A stretch of 64,000 nucleotides of DNA from Paraphysoderma sedebokerense (Eukaryota; Blastocladiomycota; Physodermatomycetes; Physodermatales; Physodermataceae). The position numbers and the translations under genes were made by a program. This document shows, in pieces, positions 1-13,136 of this stretch. The first letter of the stretch is position 1. The number at the start of each line of letters is the position of its first letter. Below the pieces are notes generated by a model that saw nothing but the letters and a program-made list of their open reading frames with translations, made no database searches and had not been told where the DNA came from. The stretch spans positions 119,862-183,861 of the forward strand of contig JAHLJZ010000044.1 of assembly GCA_025602915.1 (NCBI GenBank). Direction: 5' to 3'.

Positions 1-1822
1 TTTGCATGTGGAGGAGGTGGCACAAGAAAATAGACGTCGAAATGGGAAGACAGCGATCTGATGAGTGGGAGAGTGGATTCAAGGAAAGCATAATTTGGGT
101 GCGTTGATGAGGGAGACCACAGAACAGACTACACCAGAAAATGAGTAGAGTTAAAAACGGGCCGACGATGAACAAAAGACATCAATATTAGAAGCAAAAT
201 GAACATACATTTTTAAGGGAGATTGTCAGTTTCGGGAGTTTGGGATAGCCCACTCCCTCTGTTTGGATAATCCGCGGCGTCTGGGACGATTGATCTCTTG
301 GCTGCACTTCATTCTTTATGCTTTTTTTAGGTTTTGTGCCAATATGACCGAATGTGGTTAAAGATGATAAAAAGAACAAGTAAAGCGGCCTTATGAATGT
401 GAATAGATAATTTCTCAATTTGATCAATAAGGTTATTTGATTTGGTATAGTTTGCGAATTTGACAATTTTGAAGGTTTTGATGATGAAAAGAACAAGAAT
501 CCAGCCAGCTTGCGAAGAATTAGTTTTAGGTATACTCGCATCGTTGAAATCTGTATAGGGGGACGGCGACCGCGACCGAGGGACGCATAGATGATTGACA
601 AGAGGAAGGAAAAGATGGCGAATGAGGTTGTGAGGTGGTTCCTGACGATTGTCGGGAGGAAGGATTGCAGGGAGAGAGGGAGGAGGTTGGATGGCGGAGC
701 GGGGAAATGAGGCCTTGTCGTGAAGCTCATCGCTCCCGAGAGTGTTGCAGACTTTGAGTTGAGGATGTATTCAATAGAGTAAAAGGGATAATGGGGAAAC
801 TTGGAGTGATATGCAGTTAAGGTTGAGGAGCGAGGCTGGGAGGAGGTGGTTGGGTGAGTGGTGGTTGAGAGGTGGCGGGTGAGCGTGCAGGAGAGCGTCG
901 CTTATGTAAGGTGAATCGGCAGTTCTGTATACTATACTGTGTACTATGCCACACACTGGTGCTGGATGCTGCTCAACACTGCTGGTAGTGGGTAATAGAT
1001 GAGAGAGGGAATGAGGGAATCCAAGGGAAATGAAACTGATGCCTCTGTTTCAGCATTTTCAGGTGGCCACCTCTCTCACGTGGCTGACACGTGACACACC
1101 CAGCGCACTTGCAGATAGATACGCGGAATATCACACTACGCTCTTATCACTGCACTCTGGTCACATGTGTGCTGGCATGGTGCACACTGCACTACAGTAT
1201 AGTACACAGTCTACCACAGTATACTCTACAGTAGATACACACTACAGGATACACTGCAGTAGATACACACTACAGGATACAGTAGATACACACCACAGTC
1301 CCTCGCTACTAACTACAGAGCACACAACTTACACGACACCGTCACGAATCGCACTTGCCGCTCAATTTCACACTGCCAACAAATTACGTCAACTTGCCAC
1401 GATCCATGCTACTCTGCCAACTGCTGCATGAATCCATGTCCTTATCTGTTTCAACTTTCAACTTTTGAATTCCCTCCCACAACACAGCACAACACGCCTG
1501 CCCCGCATGGCGTGTGAAAATGCTTGTGTCCCTTCTTTTTTCAAGCGGACCATCACCAAACATCCAACCCATCACTTGTATTGTCACGTTGGCGAAGACA
1601 TATAATTTAGATCAAAAGAATTGACAATTTGTCGATGCACTGACCTCGACCGACCTGATTATGTTTTCACATATTATTCCTTTATGTATTTACTTGTCGT
1701 TTACAATACACACCCGATCAGCTTCCACAGTTCCACTAATTTACAAGATTTACCTTAATCTCAGTAATAAATACAAACGTACTTGATATCTACCCTACTC
1801 TACTCTTATAAAGCACTATGCC
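1..1822. other. Left-edge region without a supported gene
   Basis: I see no gene here that I can support. Several open frames exist on both strands (for example 188-730 minus and 1030-1431 plus), but they are compositionally biased, lack recognisable domains, and the plus-strand one runs through a simple tandem repeat. From about 560 to 1020 the plus strand is strongly purine-rich (GGAGG/GAGAGG), so the minus strand is CT-rich. That is the usual look of a fungal promoter or 5' leader for a gene transcribed leftward out of the window, which is an inference only. Confidence 0.5.
1229..1298. repeat. Short imperfect tandem repeat
   Basis: Two and a half copies of a 23-28 bp unit with core CAGTAGATACACACTACAGG are seen, starting at about 1229, 1257 and 1280. 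The flanks (1195-1228) hold further related CACAGT/TACAGTA fragments. It lies in non-coding sequence, probably minisatellite-like slippage. Confidence 0.7.
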
Positions 1823-3235
1823 TCAGGCATATTCAAGCTCAAGCATCAGAGCAAAATGATCACTGCTCCATTTTTCATTCGGCAAAAACGTTTTCTGATA
1901 TTCCTCCACCTCTGGGAACTGCAACATTTTCAAAACTTTCAAACCACAATCTTTTTGCGCTGCTACAACCCGCGCATTTTCTGCGTCATCAGACTCTCTT
2001 ATACAAGATGCCACATTAAAGATGTAATCCAGACATCCCCTAAACCCAGGAGTATAATTCGTGAATGCGGGCTCGGTCGAAGACAAAAAACAGCCGTCAA
2101 AGCCGCCCGAAACAGCTTTGGAAGCCGCTGCCGCCCGATCCCAATCAGACTCAAAGCAAAACTTGTACGAAGAGTACAAAGAATGACACGCTGGTAAAGC
2201 ATCGAAATGAGATAACAGTACAGGGACAGGCAACGGGTTCTCGACAGGCAATGAATTCAAGTTTTCGCATGAACCATTCGGCGGACTGGATGTACCAGCC
2301 GATGGCAGGTTATTTGACTCGGCCTTCGGTGCTAAAGATTTGCTGAAAGAATCACCTAGAGATTTCGGTTCCAATTCCAAAAGCTGCGATGAATTCATTT
2401 TCTGCTTTGTCAAAGCAAAATATTCCGGAGACGACGGGATGGCATTGAAATCTAACTCAGTCAATTAAAGTCAATAAAAAACGAATCAACCATAAACGTG
2501 TAACCAACCCACGTACCACCGCACATCAACATCCTATAACCTCCACACTTGGCATTAAAGCCAACCAAATTTTTTAAAATCACGTACAATTGTCTAGTTC
2601 GAACATACGTCGCATCTGGTCTCCAGTACAGATGATGATTGCTTATCGTGATACTTTCACCACTTTCTACATCCTTCAAAAAAGCGAGTAACGCAATATT
2701 CTGAGTGATTGGATACACCGGCGTAGGATGTGTCAACGGTGAATTGTCGAGCTGAATCATTTCGGATGCAATCAAATTGAATCTACAAATTCACGGTAAA
2801 AACCCTAAGTATACCATTCAATCATGAGGATGACCTGTCAAGAACTCAAGCATACCGGTTCCGCTTCCATAGGATACCAAGTCCATGTTGACCTCCATCT
2901 TTTTTATGATACAACACGTCGTACCCCATTTTCTCGAACTCTGGTCCCCAGTAATCAAACTGATCCAGTTCCTGTAGACAGCAAATATCGGCATCATACG
3001 CTTTCAATTCGTTCAGGAGGTTTTGTTTTCGAAGTTTCCATTTTAAAGTGGCACCGGAGGTGTACGGAAATATAGCTCGCTTGACTAGACATTGCGCAAG
3101 GATATTGAAGGACAGGATTTTAAAGGGTTTTTTACCGGACGTGGATGGCGTTCCTACCTGCGCAAAACGTCGAGAATACAGCAAAGTGTGTTGGGTTGCT
3201 GCCATCTTCTCAAATTTCCTCGCCTTGTGATGCAA
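1823..3235 (-). CDS. Ccr4/Ngl-type endonuclease/exonuclease/phosphatase family RNA nuclease
   Basis: Probable Mg-dependent 3' exoribonuclease of the EEP superfamily, closest in style to yeast Ngl1-3 and Angel rather than full Ccr4 because there is no leucine-rich repeat. There are three exons: 3235-2856, 2782-2517 and 2451-1823. They show, in order, the N-terminal strand FKILSFNILAQ, the metal-binding glutamate in DICCLQELDQ, the ISNHHLYW segment, the CGDFN motif restored across the second intron, GCLDYIF, and the terminal SDHFAL histidine motif. The junctions are clean: the second rebuilds G-D-F-N exactly. The start may instead be the second Met (MAATQH, about 10 codons in). A Ser/Pro/Asn-rich insertion lies between the CGDFN and LDYIF motifs. 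It is divergent from the pICln gene, only about 190 bp away. Confidence 0.85.
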
Positions 3236-3424
3236 CGAATGAGGAAAAGTCTTAATTACTGGAGTCAGGAGTGTATATGAAACTGGTGAGGGAATCCGTC
3301 CAAGAGATGATCACGTGTTCGTAAGCAATCTACAGATTTGTGGCGCCATGATAAGTTTAGCTGGCATATGTGGAAGAGTATTCCAACATCAGTACACCCA
3401 ATTAATAACACAGACACTACCACA

Positions 3425-4541
3425 ATGACAGTCTCTAAACGATCACTGCCCGCTGAATTTGCACAGACAGACGACCAAACTCCTCCTCTCTCCGAGATCA
3501 AACTTATCCATGCCCTCCCTGAATTCATCTCGCCCAATGACGTTCTAACTAGTGCTGGTACAGACGGCCAATCCAATGATATTGATTTAGCCAGCATAAA
3601 TGTATTAAAGTGGTCGGGTTCGGTAACATTGAAAATACTGCCCAAAGTTTCATGTTTAAACGAAATTGCCGGAGACGGTGTCCAGGGAATGTTGTATGTC
3701 GCTACTAGGTAAGATTCGCAAATAGATCATCCATTGATGGCAAAAGATTATACCGCCTTATATCTGGATTTATAGTTTACTAACTTCTTTCTCTAATCTG
3801 TATCATAGCCGTCTATACTACTTCAACCGCGCTGTGTCAAAGGGCCTCGCAATTACTTACCCGGCCATCGGAGTGCATGCAATTTCCCGGTCACCTGTGC
3901 CCTCCATCTATTGCCAACTGGATTCTCTAGTTACAGACGAATCACTGTTAGCTGACGACGTTCAAGTGGAAGGTGATTCAAAAACTGTTGCCGTTTCGAA
4001 TACAGAAACGGAAGGTACAGAAGAAATTGAAGACGATGATGTAGAAATGGGAGAAGACGAAGACGAAACGAGTGAAATGGTTATTATACCCCAAGATTTG
4101 GGTTGTGGTGAGTACTTTTGTTCGCCGTGAGTTTTCTCGTCTATTTGCTTATTGTAACTCTTTTCGTCTTGTTCAAAAATAGTGGACGCTATTTTCAATG
4201 AATTATCTAATTGCGCTATACTTCACCCTGATTTATTCGATGAGGAAGAAGACGAAGAAGATGATGACATGATGAACGCTTTTATGGGTAACCTATTCAT
4301 TCCTTTGTTTCCTCCTCATCAACGAACGCAGACTATCATTCACTCATACTAACTACTTTATTTGCTTCAATTTCTGAATTTTTCATCAACAGGACAACAA
4401 CAAGCCCTCCCAATGTTCACAGACGCAGGTCTCGAACAGTTTAACCGATTAGAATCAATGATGGAGAATATAACGAATAATGTAGACGCAAATGGACAAC
4501 CCGCCGATGAAGGACAATTTGAAGATGCACCTGAACAGTAG
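3425..4541 (+). CDS. CLNS1A: pICln, methylosome subunit (chloride conductance regulator ICln)
   Basis: pICln is an assembly chaperone that, with PRMT5, holds Sm proteins before snRNP assembly. The four exons are 3425-3708, 3809-4107, 4183-4287 and 4393-4541. The PH-like core is clear: LYVATR then SRLYYFN across intron 1, followed by AITYPAIGVHAISR and SIYCQLD, which are hallmark ICln segments. An acidic stretch (EIEDDDVEMGEDEDE) follows, then the IFNELSNCAILHPD segment and a second acidic run typical of the C-terminal half. I chose the ATG at 3425; an in-frame ATG at 3338 would add 29 residues that do not look like the family. The family is usually about 200-240 aa and this one is slightly longer. 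Confidence 0.9.
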
Positions 4542-5056
4542 TGACCAGTGAATAGGCACATGTCCGAGGTTGTTGCTTGTTATTAGCGATTGATCAAGAG
4601 TTTTGTACATGAATTTCTCGCTTATTGTGTCATTAGCAAGTATTGCGAAATATATATGTCGGTTATCACATTGACATCTGATTTGGGGTAGTTCGATATG
4701 GGGTCAGTGAATAGTTATCGACAGGTCAAAATCAAATTTCAACACAATTAATCACTACTTGGATCGAGTCCATGCCTAATTGAGCTCACCGTTTTCCAGC
4801 ACTTGCCATCTACTCATAAGATTGCTCAAAGCGAGGGAAATTTGCAGACTACACCTCACCTTCTGTGTCTTCAAATATACGCTATTAAGATTACACGGAC
4901 AACCAATCTTGAATGAAACACGACAATCAAGAACAATAATAAATACTCTATCACGTGTTCGTTTCCAATGCAATCCCCCCTCCGTAAACAAGATTTAATT
5001 TAGTATTCTATCACCCGTTTAGAATCGATTGCTTGTAAACTAGAATTAGCGATATA
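4542..5056. other. Intergenic, pICln to WDR5
   Basis: About 515 bp separate two genes on the same strand. Mirrored open frames at 4776-4998 occur on both strands, but neither has a recognisable domain or coding look. It presumably holds the pICln 3' end and the WDR5 promoter; I see no further element. Confidence 0.5.
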
Positions 5057-6717
<1,661 letters not shown>

Positions 6718-7077
6718 TAAGTAATAATTATTTAGAGTAACATGGGTGATGGAATTATAGCTTTAATGAAGCACGTTGATATTGTTGCTGGATTTGTAGT
6801 TTAGCTATTGTACAAAAATATTATTTATTTTATTAAAAGTCAACACAGAAATTTTTGTGAATGCTATGAGCTCTTCTTGTCCGTGTGGTATGACTTTAAT
6901 TTACATGAGTCGGAAATGTCTTGAACATTTTGAAATTTAAAATACATGGAATCATTCATCCTATACTAGTAACCGCAATTTATAACACCGATAATTAAAA
7001 TCCTGCATAATGAAATGAATTTCCAAACAATTGTTAATTGAAAATCTTAATACATTGAATAAGAAAACACGAATCAA
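6718..7077. other. Convergent intergenic region, WDR5/PRCC
   Basis: AT-rich 3' flank shared by two convergent genes, with a candidate polyadenylation-type AT tract around 6815-6840. I see no gene in it. Confidence 0.5.
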
Positions 7078-8478
7078 TTACAAACCATATTTTGTAGCGC
7101 TGATTTTTTTGCTTTGTTTTCCTCTTGCATACTTTTCTTGTAACTCATGTTCCCTCTCTCTTGCCTGGGCAGCCAAAAACATGAGATTATGTTTCCGTTT
7201 ATGAACCGACGAAAATTTGATATTCTATTCAACAATCAAGAACAGTCAGATCCATAATCACATCTCAAAATTCGTTTGACCAAAACGGAGAAAAGATAGG
7301 TGGAAGGTACTTACCGAGCTGCCTTGTGGAATCGGGGCACTAGTATTGGCTTGTTCCCAGGCAGACATGTGCAACTGGTCAGTTCGAGAGATCTCTTTGA
7401 TGTTTGATAATGATGATGCTGCCGCCGCATTCTTGCCAGCTAAACGTCGCAACTATGAAAAAAAGATTGACTATTAGCAACAGAGAGAAATACGTTGGGG
7501 TAAAGAAGGACAATGTTACCATTTTTTCGTCCATAGGAGCATCAGTAGAAGGAGATTGTTCTTCAGCGGGATATCCGTTGTAATCGTACCCATATTGCTG
7601 ATAGTATTGCTGGTAATACTGATTGTAGTAATCTTGATAGTCATAATTTTGTGTTGTAGAGTCTGCCGCCATCGGAGGACCAGCAGCGGTGAAAGTGCTT
7701 CCTTCATCTTCGGGAATCTCTACGTCCGGTGTGGTCGATATAGAGGTAGATGTTTTAGCTGGCAAAGTGATAGAATCGCTTATTGTGGATGAAGGAGGAA
7801 CCGCTGTGTCTAATCGTTGTCCAGAATTGTGAATCTCGGCAATGATTATGAGGAAGGGTAAAAGCAAAAGGACTAACCTAGGGTGAAGAATGAAACTGGA
7901 GCATCCACATTATCCTCCACTGTCTCATCATTGGCGGTTAACTTGTCTTTCCCTTTATCTTTTGCAAATTTATTTTCTGCTTTTTTCTTTGTCAAGGAAT
8001 GAGGTACCAGCCCAGTCAATTTCGTAACAACTGGTTTGCTGGACGACTGAGTTTCTTCTTCATTCGTTTGCCATGGTTCTGCCGACATATTAGGACTAGA
8101 ATCGCTGATTTCTCTACGCAACGATGGTTTTGCATGTTTTGGGGGAGGTAAAAATGAAAACAATCCTGTTTTTCCTGACGTAGCTGGTTTAACTTTCTTA
8201 GCGGCATGATCCTCTGAATCCGAGTCCGAATCTTCTGTGCTCTTCGGCAAGTCGACAACAAATATCTTTTTCCGTTTCAATTGAGAATTTGGCTTAGATG
8301 TTTCTGAAGAATTGGCAGTAGAAGCTCCCTTCGGAGCCGGAAGTGTATTAAATAGAGAATGTCGGGAAGCTGAAGTCGTAGATGGAGGTTTCGGTATCGG
8401 ACCGCCATTTGTTGAAGTTAATGGGGAGGATTCACTCCCTGATTCAGAAGAGTCGGAGCCATAATCCACAAGTGACAT
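7078..8478 (-). CDS. PRCC: PRCC family nuclear protein
   Basis: Homologue of PRCC, a proline-rich nuclear protein linked in animals to splicing factors and mitotic checkpoint control. Four exons are supported: 8478-7879, 7803-7520, 7452-7315 and 7224-7078. Family marks are the N-terminal MSLVDYGSDSSESG, the GLFSFLPPPK motif, LVPHSL, a Tyr/Gln-rich middle (YYQQYYQQYG), and a basic C-terminal block RKHNLMFLAAQARE ending ATKYGL, which matches the usual end of PRCC. The exon 1-2 intron uses the acceptor at 7804, because the nearer one breaks the frame. Most of the protein is low-complexity, Ser/Lys/Asp-rich and probably disordered. The 298-bp upstream spacer is shared with divergent FAN1. Confidence 0.85.
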
Positions 8479-8776
8479 CTTTGTAAGGCGATTCGCACTG
8501 AATATAATTTAGTGATAATTGCTGTGAATCGGAATTGCAAGGGCAGTCGCTGTTCCTGAATTCGGTGGATAAGCGCCAAGGCGGCAGCAGAAAGAATGAT
8601 AATTCCTTAAGTAATACCCGACAAGTATGCTTGTGGAAGATATCGCTGATGAGTTATTCCTAAAGATAATTATATGGACAGGAATTTTAGATTGTAGATG
8701 TGATGGGCGGTAAACAAAGCTAGTGGAAACAAATTTTAATTGAAGAATTACAATTTTCTTCCCAAGCCACCACGAC

Positions 8777-11747
8777 ATGACGACCAGAAGGCGGGCATCA
8801 TCTACGACAAAGAGAGGGAGAAAACAATCATTGCCTCTTCAAGATGAGAATGTGCCTTCGAATACCCTTCTAAAAATGTGGAATCGAGACCTTCAGGGCC
8901 CCAACGAAAAATTATTGCCCACGTCCGGCAAAGTCTGTGATGTTGTCGAAGTCAAAGATGAAGATGATGATTTTAAAGATAATTTCTGGGAAAATTCATT
9001 CGATTCCTGTCCCTCTCCAACTAGTTTACACAAAGAAGATGGACATGAAGAAAATGATGGAAATGATGACGAAAAGCCCGAAGATACTGATGGACCGAAG
9101 CTTTTCTACGTTTCGATCTTCAACAAACAACTAGATGAAGTGATGGCAGTGGAGTCTTTCTTATTCTCCGATGAGGAGTTGAGTATTATTCAGAAATACA
9201 GAAACCTCTCCGGTATATATTTTTTTTTACCTCAATGATTTCACCTCGCCCGCCATGTCGGACTCCACTGACCTGTGTCTTCTAGACGACGCGAAACGGC
9301 TTTTCGTGAGATTGATCCTTCGCAAACGTAAATGGATAAAGTTGAATTCGCTATCGTATAAAGAAATAAATGATTTACGGAAAGCTTCAGAAGAGCTCAC
9401 GTCTGAACAAATTAACTTCGCAGAGAGCGAAAGAAGTCTACATGATTTAAATGAAGCAGTGCAAATTCTGACACTCGAGGAGTTAAAGCAGTTTGTCCGC
9501 GACGAGAGAATCAATGTCAAGACTTCGAACATTAAGGTTTGTGAAGATCATCGATGCTTGAAAGACGACCCAACACTGAAGGCGCAAATGAATTTGTATT
9601 TTAGAAAAGCGACGTCCACTCTATATTCCATGACATCCTGGATTCACAATCAAGTCTCCTGTTAAAAGATTCAAACATTTTCACAATAGATAAAGATCTA
9701 AACGGAAGAATCAAACACATTGTCTCTTTAATTTTTCGCAAAACAGGTGGGCGATTTTGTTGACATCACTGTTGTCTACTTGTCGATCTGCTAAAATTGA
9801 CACCATCGTTCTTTGCTTAAAGGCCCACTAATTCGGCTTTCACAAGACATCGTATCATTCTTTAAACGCTTTAACGTGTTATATTACAGACATTTGCCTG
9901 AGTCATCTCAATCCTTTTCCGTGTCAATACTCTCCGAGATTTCGAGGATGAAGTTCCCTAAGTATCAAGCGATGAGAACCCCTTTAGTATTTCCGTCACG
10001 GTGTGCGCTAATTGAGTATGAAACTGCATTGCAATTACTGAGAGATGTCGACGAATGTGTCACTCTAAAAAGCATAGATCGGGGTCTGGAATTGTGCAAC
10101 GGTTTATTGGACAAATGGAAAACATTTATAACTGCTGAAATGGCTCATTTCACAGGAATATACTTTTTAGCGAGATTTACGCCTGGTACTTCCCAAGCCT
10201 TTTTACATTTTATTTGAAATGTCTTCTAATGCAGTTTTCTTCAGGGTGGATATATACTATGCTCCTTGACCACTATTGTTACTTCTTGTCCTTGAAGAAA
10301 CAATATGTTCGAGAGGCCGAAGTACTGTCTTTGCTTCTCTCTCAAAAACTTTTCCGTCTCGGTAAGAGGGGAAAGTGGTATGATCGATTGGCCCTTGTTC
10401 AGCACCGGTACTTGATTCCACGCAACGAGATGAAACGGACTGCTTTAAAAACATGCATTGAAGGCATCAGAGATAAATGGGTCATGGCTCGTGAGTATGA
10501 GGTTTTAGTCGTGAAGAACGGAAATTCCGGGAATAATAACATCTGGGGACATTTAGCACAAATGATGGCGTTGCAAAAGAGGATACAAGCACTGGAAGTC
10601 GAACTGAGAATTCCTAGAAGAGAACAACACAATTTCTGTCACCTCACGTTGCGGGAGGCTTCATACAGAGTATTATATGGTTAGCATTTTCTCGGCGTGA
10701 TCCTCCATGTTCCGCACTAACTATCTCATTACCGCAGCCAAGCGACTTCCTTCTTCTGATCTTCGCCCTCTTTATGAGCCGTTAGTTCCATGCTCCGAAG
10801 CTCAAAATTCAGCGGATTCAGAATCAAGTCAGAATGATGATAGGGAGGGTGTGGTAGTGGAACAATTTGCTTTACAGTGGTACCAGCTTAACGAGGGTTG
10901 GAATGGCTACCATTCGGAGAATTCAATCTTAAACACATTATTCGGATTGTTGTTCTGGGATATTTTATTTGAAGTCAATCCCGGAGGCGTGTTCGAGACG
11001 GAATATCAAAGTAAGAAACATCTACTTATATTGCTCGAAAAATAGGCGTGACTAATGTCTTCGCTAATAATCAAAGTCAAACCGTTGGATCTTACAACCG
11101 ATGCGTTTTATCACTCACGAGTTAATGAGATTCAATCCAGATTAAACGAAATATCATCAGGATTGTTCTTGGATATTATCACTCGCATCGATGACCGCGA
11201 AAGGCCGTACAAAACATGCTGCGTAGGGTTAAATTGGGACTTTTCGAAACAAGAAATACTGGACATCGCTGAGGTATTGAAATGGTTTTCATATTTTAGT
11301 CGCAAACCTATGCTGATATTGCGTTCTGGATGCGTAGGGACTTGGGCCTAAAGTTCTGCCTTCGATATGTAAAGTGCTTGCTGAGGATTTTCGGCATATG
11401 TCAGCCGGTTTTCCCGACTTATGTTTATTTAAATCAGATGTTGTCACGAATGATAAAGGAGAATCGACTCAAAAGAAGAGAGTCCGATTCGTAGAGGTTA
11501 AGGGCGTCGGTGACCGTAAGATATACTTAACAAATGAGATCTTGTAGTCAGACTTCTTACATAATGTCGTGTAGGGCTCTCTATGAGGCAAAGCGTATGG
11601 ATCGACATACTTGTCGCTGCTGGTGCAGATGTGGAAAAGTGTGACGTAAAGCTTCAAACCGATAGTACAGAGGAGATTGCTCTCAAAGGTAAAAGGAAAA
11701 GGCAGAAGACCAGTGGAACTCGAGAAAACCCGCGGGCCGCATTGTAG
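8777..11747 (+). CDS. FAN1: FAN1, structure-specific nuclease for interstrand crosslink repair
   Basis: FAN1 is a 5' flap endonuclease/exonuclease used in DNA interstrand crosslink repair. The N-terminus is basic (TTRRRASSTTKRGRK) and disordered, followed by FLFSDEELSIIQKY and the conserved KRLFVRLILRKRKWIK segment. A SAP-like helix pair follows (ILTLEELKQFVRDERI), then a helical TPR-like middle, and the C-terminal VRR-NUC domain. In that domain FPDLCLF and RFVEVKG give the PD-(D/E)xK catalytic set, with the exit helix LSMRQSVWIDILVAAGADVEKC restored over an intron ending near 11575. There are at least seven exons; several junctions between 9220 and 11360 are inferred. The tail KRKRQKTSGTRENPR is basic and could be a nuclear localisation signal. 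Confidence 0.9.
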
Positions 11748-11973
11748 ACTACTAAAGACATATTGATGTCGATTTTAAATCTTGAAGAATATTCTGGGCT
11801 GGTTCCTGGATTTAATTTATATAATGTAATTTTGAAATCCGTTTAATTTTGTAAACATGTATATATATTATAGTTGTACGACATTCGGACACGGGCAAAT
11901 CTGTCACCAACTTTAGTTGATTAATCTTTGGGTGTCTGCTATTAGTCTTTGTAAATCCGTAAATTATTCGTTC

Positions 11974-13044
11974 ATGTCATCGAATGATAATCAATTCATA
12001 CAGTACACAGAAGAGGAGCTTGCTGAATTATTCGGGCCGCCGTCACCACCGGTCGTTTCAATTCCGTTCGACCCATTGATTCCAGGTCTACACTTGTATT
12101 CGCAACTCTTCTCGCCAGAAACATCAAAATCGATCCTTAATGAAATTAAATCATATTATCCCCTCAATCAAACTCAAAATCAAGTCATGATCTTCGGATC
12201 TCTCCCTTCATGGCTGAATCATCATATTGAACATCTCTCTTCTTTGTTGCTGCCAATAGTCCAAACGTGCCGGTCTGACACTTGTGATATGATATTCAAT
12301 CAAACTATTATCAATTATTATACCCCTGAAGATGGGATAGCACATCATGTCGATTTGCTCCGGTTTCAAGACGGAATCGCTGTAATTAGTTTATCTGGAA
12401 CGGTGGTGATGGAGTTTATCAAAGTCGGATCAGACGAAGACGTTGAGTTACAAAAACGGAAAATGCACTCTACAAAGAGGAAAATTGACTCTAACGATAC
12501 GATATCGGCTAATCCAAAGAAGTCTAAACAGAGTTCGACACTCGCCTCCGAGCATCACCCGACCTCAAATTTTAGCGGCCGAACTATCACTGATCCTGTG
12601 AAAGTGCAGTATTCAGATATCTCAAGTGCTATATCGAATTCTACAACCCTCGCGCCGTCGACAGATTTATTCTCATATGATTCCTCTTTGATACCATATC
12701 GAATCATGAATCCAAACTCGATTCAACTTCTATTGCAACCAGGTGACTTCCTATTCTTGACAGGTGAAAGCAGATGGCACTGGAAACATGGTATTCATCC
12801 AGGTCGCAACGTTCAGTGGTGGAGAAAAAGTGATACAAATGACCGATCGCAGAAGTGGATATGGAATGAAGGTTATTTAGAGCATCTGCTTCCCGCCGGC
12901 AGCTCACCGTTGATACAAAACAATGAATCGGCACGCAAGATTGCCTGCGTAGAGTGCGAGATAAATAGATCTGAGAGAGTAAGCTTGACATTGCGGAAGT
13001 TAAATCCAGCTAACATGACCCTTGTAGAAGAATGTTCCAAGTAG
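11974..13044 (+). CDS. AlkB-like 2-oxoglutarate/Fe(II) dioxygenase
   Basis: Single-exon oxygenase of the AlkB superfamily, 356 residues, which use Fe(II) and 2-oxoglutarate for oxidative demethylation of nucleic acids or proteins. The first in-frame ATG is at 11974. The double-stranded beta-helix carries NYYTPEDGIAHHVD with metal ligands His125 and Asp127, then GIAVISL, LLLQPGDFLFLTGESRWHWKHGI with distal ligand His272, and Arg278, giving the H-x5-R spacing expected for 2-oxoglutarate binding. About 90 residues (roughly 150-240), rich in Lys/Ser, are inserted between the two halves and include KRKMHSTKRKID and PKKSK, possible nuclear localisation signals. I cannot place it in a specific ALKBH subfamily, so the substrate is unknown. 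It lies about 225 bp after FAN1 on the same strand. Confidence 0.85.
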   Translation: MSSNDNQFIQYTEEELAELFGPPSPPVVSIPFDPLIPGLHLYSQLFSPETSKSILNEIKSYYPLNQTQNQVMIFGSLPSWLNHHIEHLSSLLLPIVQTCRSDTCDMIFNQTIINYYTPEDGIAHHVDLLRFQDGIAVISLSGTVVMEFIKVGSDEDVELQKRKMHSTKRKIDSNDTISANPKKSKQSSTLASEHHPTSNFSGRTITDPVKVQYSDISSAISNSTTLAPSTDLFSYDSSLIPYRIMNPNSIQLLLQPGDFLFLTGESRWHWKHGIHPGRNVQWWRKSDTNDRSQKWIWNEGYLEHLLPAGSSPLIQNNESARKIACVECEINRSERVSLTLRKLNPANMTLVEECSK

Positions 13045-13136
13045 GCTAATCAGTTAAGAGTAGTTTTAGCACTGTATTTCAAAATTTTAATTATTTTTAT
13101 TGTAATACAACCCCTGACCACGAAAAGCAGTCGACT

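Noticed and set aside
1-105. Possible start of a minus-strand gene leaving the left edge (Met-Leu-Ser-Leu-Asn frame)
   Set aside because: Only about 30 codons are visible and no family can be recognised; kept as a possibility only.
188-730. 180-codon minus-strand open frame
   Set aside because: Biased, leucine/serine-rich composition from a purine-rich plus strand, no domain, and no matching splice structure.
1030-1431. 133-codon plus-strand open frame
   Set aside because: It reads straight through the CAGTAGATACACAC tandem repeat and has no recognisable domain.
4776-4998. Mirrored 70-codon frames on both strands between pICln and WDR5
   Set aside because: Neither has domain support; they are mutual shadows in non-coding sequence.
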